Shown one piece after another: positions 4,547 through 6,701 of a stretch of 6,701 nt of DNA. The notes below the pieces were generated by a model. The model was not told the DNA's origin and did not search any database. It saw nothing but the letters and a program-made list of their open reading frames with translations. The position numbers were made by a program, and so were the translations under genes. This DNA comes from Actinomycetes bacterium (GTDB lineage Bacteria > Actinomycetota > Actinomycetes > Streptosporangiales > Streptosporangiaceae), in NCBI GenBank assembly GCA_023425615.1, contig JAFACJ010000633.1, positions 1 through 6,701 on the forward strand. Reading direction: 5' to 3'. Position 1 is the stretch's first letter. Every line of letters begins with the position of its first letter.

Positions 4547-6058
4547 ATGGACATGACGGGCGAAACGGAATACCGGGTGGTCTCGGTGGCGCGGCGGCAC
4601 GGGCGGGAACGCCGGTCGGCGCCCGCGCTCACCGGCGACGGGCGTACCGTCTCCTACGGGGAGCTGGACGCCCGCTCCAGCCGGACGGCACGCGCGCTGC
4701 TGGCCGAGGGCGTCAGACCCGGTGACCGTGTCGCCTACGTCGGCAAGAACGCCCCCGAGTACTTCGACGTGCTGTTCGGCGCCGCCAAGATGGGCGCGGT
4801 CACCGTCCCGGTGAACTGGCGGCTGCCGGGCCGGGAGATCGGGGCGATCCTCGCCGACGCGGGCGCCGCCGTCACCGTCGCCGACCGGGAGACCGGGCGG
4901 TTTCCCGCGCCGGGCCACCTGCTGCGCACCGGCCCGGAGTTCGAGGCGCTGCTCGCCGCGCACGAGGCGGCAGACCCCGGCTTCACGGGAGAGCCCGACG
5001 ACACCGTGGCCCAGCTCTACACCTCGGGGACGACCGGCGTCCCCAAGGGCGTCCTGCTGAGCAACCGCAACTTCTCCAGCGGACGGCGCAGGACCTCGCG
5101 CTGGCTGCTGGACGAGCGCTCGGTGAACCTCGTCGCCTCCCCGGTCTTCCACGTCGGCGGGACGGGCTGGGCGCTCGCCGGCCTGAGCACGGGCTGCCAC
5201 CACATCCTGGTCCGCGACGTGCGGGCCGCCGAGCTGGCCGAGCTGATCGAACGCCACCGGATCACCAACGGCTTCGTCGTGCCCGCCACGCTCCAGGCGC
5301 TGTGCGACCTGCCGGACGGGCACGACTACTCCTCCGTCCGCGCCCTCGGCTACGGCGCCGCGCCCATCACGACCGCGCTGCTGCGGCGCGTGCGGGAGGT
5401 CATGGGCGTCCGGCTGCACCAGGTCTACGGGATGACCGAGACGACGGGGACGATCGTCCAGCTCGATCCGGACGACCACGAACACGAGGACCTGCTGCGC
5501 TCGGCCGGCCGTCCCTTCCCCTGGGTCGAGCTGAAGGTCGCCGATCCCGCCACCGGCCGGACGCTGCCGCCGGGGGAGACGGGCGAGGTCTGGGTGCGCT
5601 CGGCGCAGAACACCGCCGGATACTGGAACCGTCCGGAGGAGACCGCGCGGCTGCTCACCGCGGACGGCTGGCTGCGCACCGGCGACGCGGGCCACCTGGA
5701 CGCCGAGGGCCGCCTCTTCCTCACCGACCGGCTCAAGGACATGATCGTCACCGGTGGGGAGAACGTGTACCCGGTCGAGGTCGAGGAGGTGCTCGCCCGC
5801 CATCCCGGTGTGGCCGAGGTCGCGGTGATCGGGGTGCCCGACCGCCGCTGGGGCGAGAGCGTCATGGCCGTGGTGGTGCCCGCGGGCGAGCTGACCGAGC
5901 AGGACGTCCTGGAGTACGGGCGGCGCCACCTGGCCGGGTTCAAGCGCCCCAGGGCCGTCGTGCTCACCGACCACCTGCCCCGCAACCCCGGCGGCAAGGT
6001 GCTGAAGCGGGAGCTGCGCGCCCCCTACTGGCAGGCCGAGGACCGCGCCATCGGCTGA
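4547..6058 (+). CDS. AMP-forming acyl-CoA synthetase (fatty-acid/carboxylic-acid CoA ligase)
   Basis: This 503-residue ANL-superfamily enzyme should activate a carboxylic acid with ATP to an acyl-adenylate and then to an acyl-CoA. All core motifs are intact: the phosphate loop YTSGTTGVPKG (residues 158-168), YGMTET (294-299), the ribose-binding Asp in TGDAG (D380), the hinge region DRLKDMIVTGGENVYP (from 394) and catalytic Lys484 in NPGGKVLKREL. The large N-domain spans about residues 10-395 and the mobile C-domain about 400-490. The length is normal for a FadD-type ligase; there is no carrier domain, so it is not an NRPS module. The start at 4547 is chosen because GGCAGG lies 9 bases upstream. 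ATGs at 4538 (no ribosome site) and 4553 are alternatives. It follows the reductase by 29 bp and is probably co-transcribed. The substrate is unknown; VASPVFHVGGTGW and the general layout fit medium-chain, long-chain or aryl acids. Confidence 0.9.
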   Translation: MDMTGETEYRVVSVARRHGRERRSAPALTGDGRTVSYGELDARSSRTARALLAEGVRPGDRVAYVGKNAPEYFDVLFGAAKMGAVTVPVNWRLPGREIGAILADAGAAVTVADRETGRFPAPGHLLRTGPEFEALLAAHEAADPGFTGEPDDTVAQLYTSGTTGVPKGVLLSNRNFSSGRRRTSRWLLDERSVNLVASPVFHVGGTGWALAGLSTGCHHILVRDVRAAELAELIERHRITNGFVVPATLQALCDLPDGHDYSSVRALGYGAAPITTALLRRVREVMGVRLHQVYGMTETTGTIVQLDPDDHEHEDLLRSAGRPFPWVELKVADPATGRTLPPGETGEVWVRSAQNTAGYWNRPEETARLLTADGWLRTGDAGHLDAEGRLFLTDRLKDMIVTGGENVYPVEVEEVLARHPGVAEVAVIGVPDRRWGESVMAVVVPAGELTEQDVLEYGRRHLAGFKRPRAVVLTDHLPRNPGGKVLKRELRAPYWQAEDRAIG

Positions 6059-6065
6059 GGACGGC

Positions 6066-6701
6066 TCAGACCTTGGACGCCCGGATCGAGTACATCATGG
6101 GGATCGGGGGAGCGCCTTCGGGGCGCCGGTAGATCCCGTCGGACCCGGCCTGGAGGTTGTCGTACCGGGGGAAGAGCGTGTGGGGATGCTCGTGCAGGAA
6201 CTCGACGCGCAGACCGGCTCCGGCTATGGCCGACACGACGGAGCCGAGCGTGTGGTCCCAGCAGACCGAGACGCCTTCCATCTCGGCGTCCGGGTCGCCG
6301 TACGTGCCGGACTCGTGCCACACCTTCGCGCCCTCGTCGAAGTAGTCGTGGGCGACGACGCCGCCCGTCTCGTCGTCCAGGACGTTGGTGATGGGGTGGA
6401 ACTCCGAGAGGTAGAGGAAGCCGCCCGGCCTCAGCAGGTCGGAGACCACCCGTGCCCAGCGGTCGAGGTCCGGCAGCCAGATGAGCGCGCCGAAACCGGT
6501 GTAGACGATGTCGAAGGACCCGCTCCCGAGTGCGCTGACGGCGTCGTACACGTCGGCTTGGACGAATCTCGCCTCCACGTCCAGTTCGGCGGCGAGCTCA
6601 CGTGCCGCCTCGACCGCGGGGCCGGAGAAGTCGAGGCCGCTCACCCGGGCTCCGCGCGCGGCCCAGGACAGGGTGTCCTGGCCGAAGTGGCACTGGAGGT
6701 G
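6066..6701 (-). CDS. Class I SAM-dependent methyltransferase (N-terminus beyond window)
   Basis: The frame is open from the right edge to a TGA at 6066-6068, giving 211 visible residues. The visible part begins inside the SAM-binding motif I (HLQCHFGQDTLSW...), followed by GARVSGLDFSG, where Asp24 is placed to bind the ribose of SAM. QADVYD (about 49-53) and FDIVYTGFGALIWLPDL (63-79) are the next SAM-pocket strands, and LLRPGGFLYLSEFHP (89-103) is the typical post-motif strand and turn. The C-terminal half (HPHTLFPRYDNLQ and the final PPIPMMYSIRASKV) should shape the substrate site. A GTG at 6644 lies within motif I and is not the real start; some tens of N-terminal residues are missing. The substrate is unknown. 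It converges with the acyl-CoA ligase, whose stop is 7 bp away, so it is not in that operon. Confidence 0.9.
   Translation of the reverse strand, partial: HLQCHFGQDTLSWAARGARVSGLDFSGPAVEAARELAAELDVEARFVQADVYDAVSALGSGSFDIVYTGFGALIWLPDLDRWARVVSDLLRPGGFLYLSEFHPITNVLDDETGGVVAHDYFDEGAKVWHESGTYGDPDAEMEGVSVCWDHTLGSVVSAIAGAGLRVEFLHEHPHTLFPRYDNLQAGSDGIYRRPEGAPPIPMMYSIRASKV

Noticed and set aside
4493..5974. 493-residue minus-strand frame opposite the acyl-CoA ligase
   Set aside because: It is antisense to a gene with all ANL motifs and has no domain of its own.

Overview
The window is very GC-rich, has strong third-position G/C bias, uses a GTG/ATG mix of possible starts and carries an actinobacterial-type iron box. 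This points to a high-GC Gram-positive actinomycete. An F420-type (deazaflavin) reductase fits that reading. I cannot place the genus from sequence alone. I support six protein genes, two of them cut by the window edges.

Left part (1-1337, minus strand): a membrane-anchored, long helical/coiled-coil protein that runs off the left edge. It has internal repeats at three scales: an 18-residue helical period, a duplicated 31-residue block, and a 15-bp minisatellite in a Gly/Ala/Ser/Met tail. It has a good ribosome binding site but no recognisable function.

Iron module (1473-3058): a FhuF-type [2Fe-2S] siderophore-iron reductase (minus) and a FepC/FecE-type siderophore ABC ATPase (plus) are divergently transcribed from a 95-bp region. 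Its centre is a 19-bp IdeR/DmdR1-type iron box (2200-2218) that overlaps the likely -10 elements of both genes. The expected logic is iron-repressed co-expression: the ATPase powers ferric-siderophore import and FhuF reduces the iron to free it in the cytoplasm. No permease or binding protein is in the window, so the ATPase looks like an orphan subunit.

Middle spacer (3059-3287): between the convergent ATPase and TetR genes lie about three decayed copies of a 61-bp tandem repeat, and two hairpins that could act as terminators.

Right part (3288-6058): a TetR-family regulator (minus) is divergent from a likely two-gene operon: a Ddn-like deazaflavin-dependent nitro/quinone reductase and an acyl-CoA ligase. 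The regulator/operon gap has two near-identical short palindromes that bracket a plausible promoter, which looks like local TetR control. The operon probably activates and reduces an unidentified carboxylic-acid-type compound, but the substrate cannot be read from sequence.

Right edge (6066-6701, minus): a class I SAM-dependent methyltransferase lacking its N-terminus, convergent with the ligase with only 7 bp between the two stop codons.

I see no CRISPR array, tRNA, rRNA, insertion sequence or defence system. The most unusual items are the repeat-built helical protein, the 61-bp intergenic tandem repeat and the compact bidirectional iron-controlled promoter.
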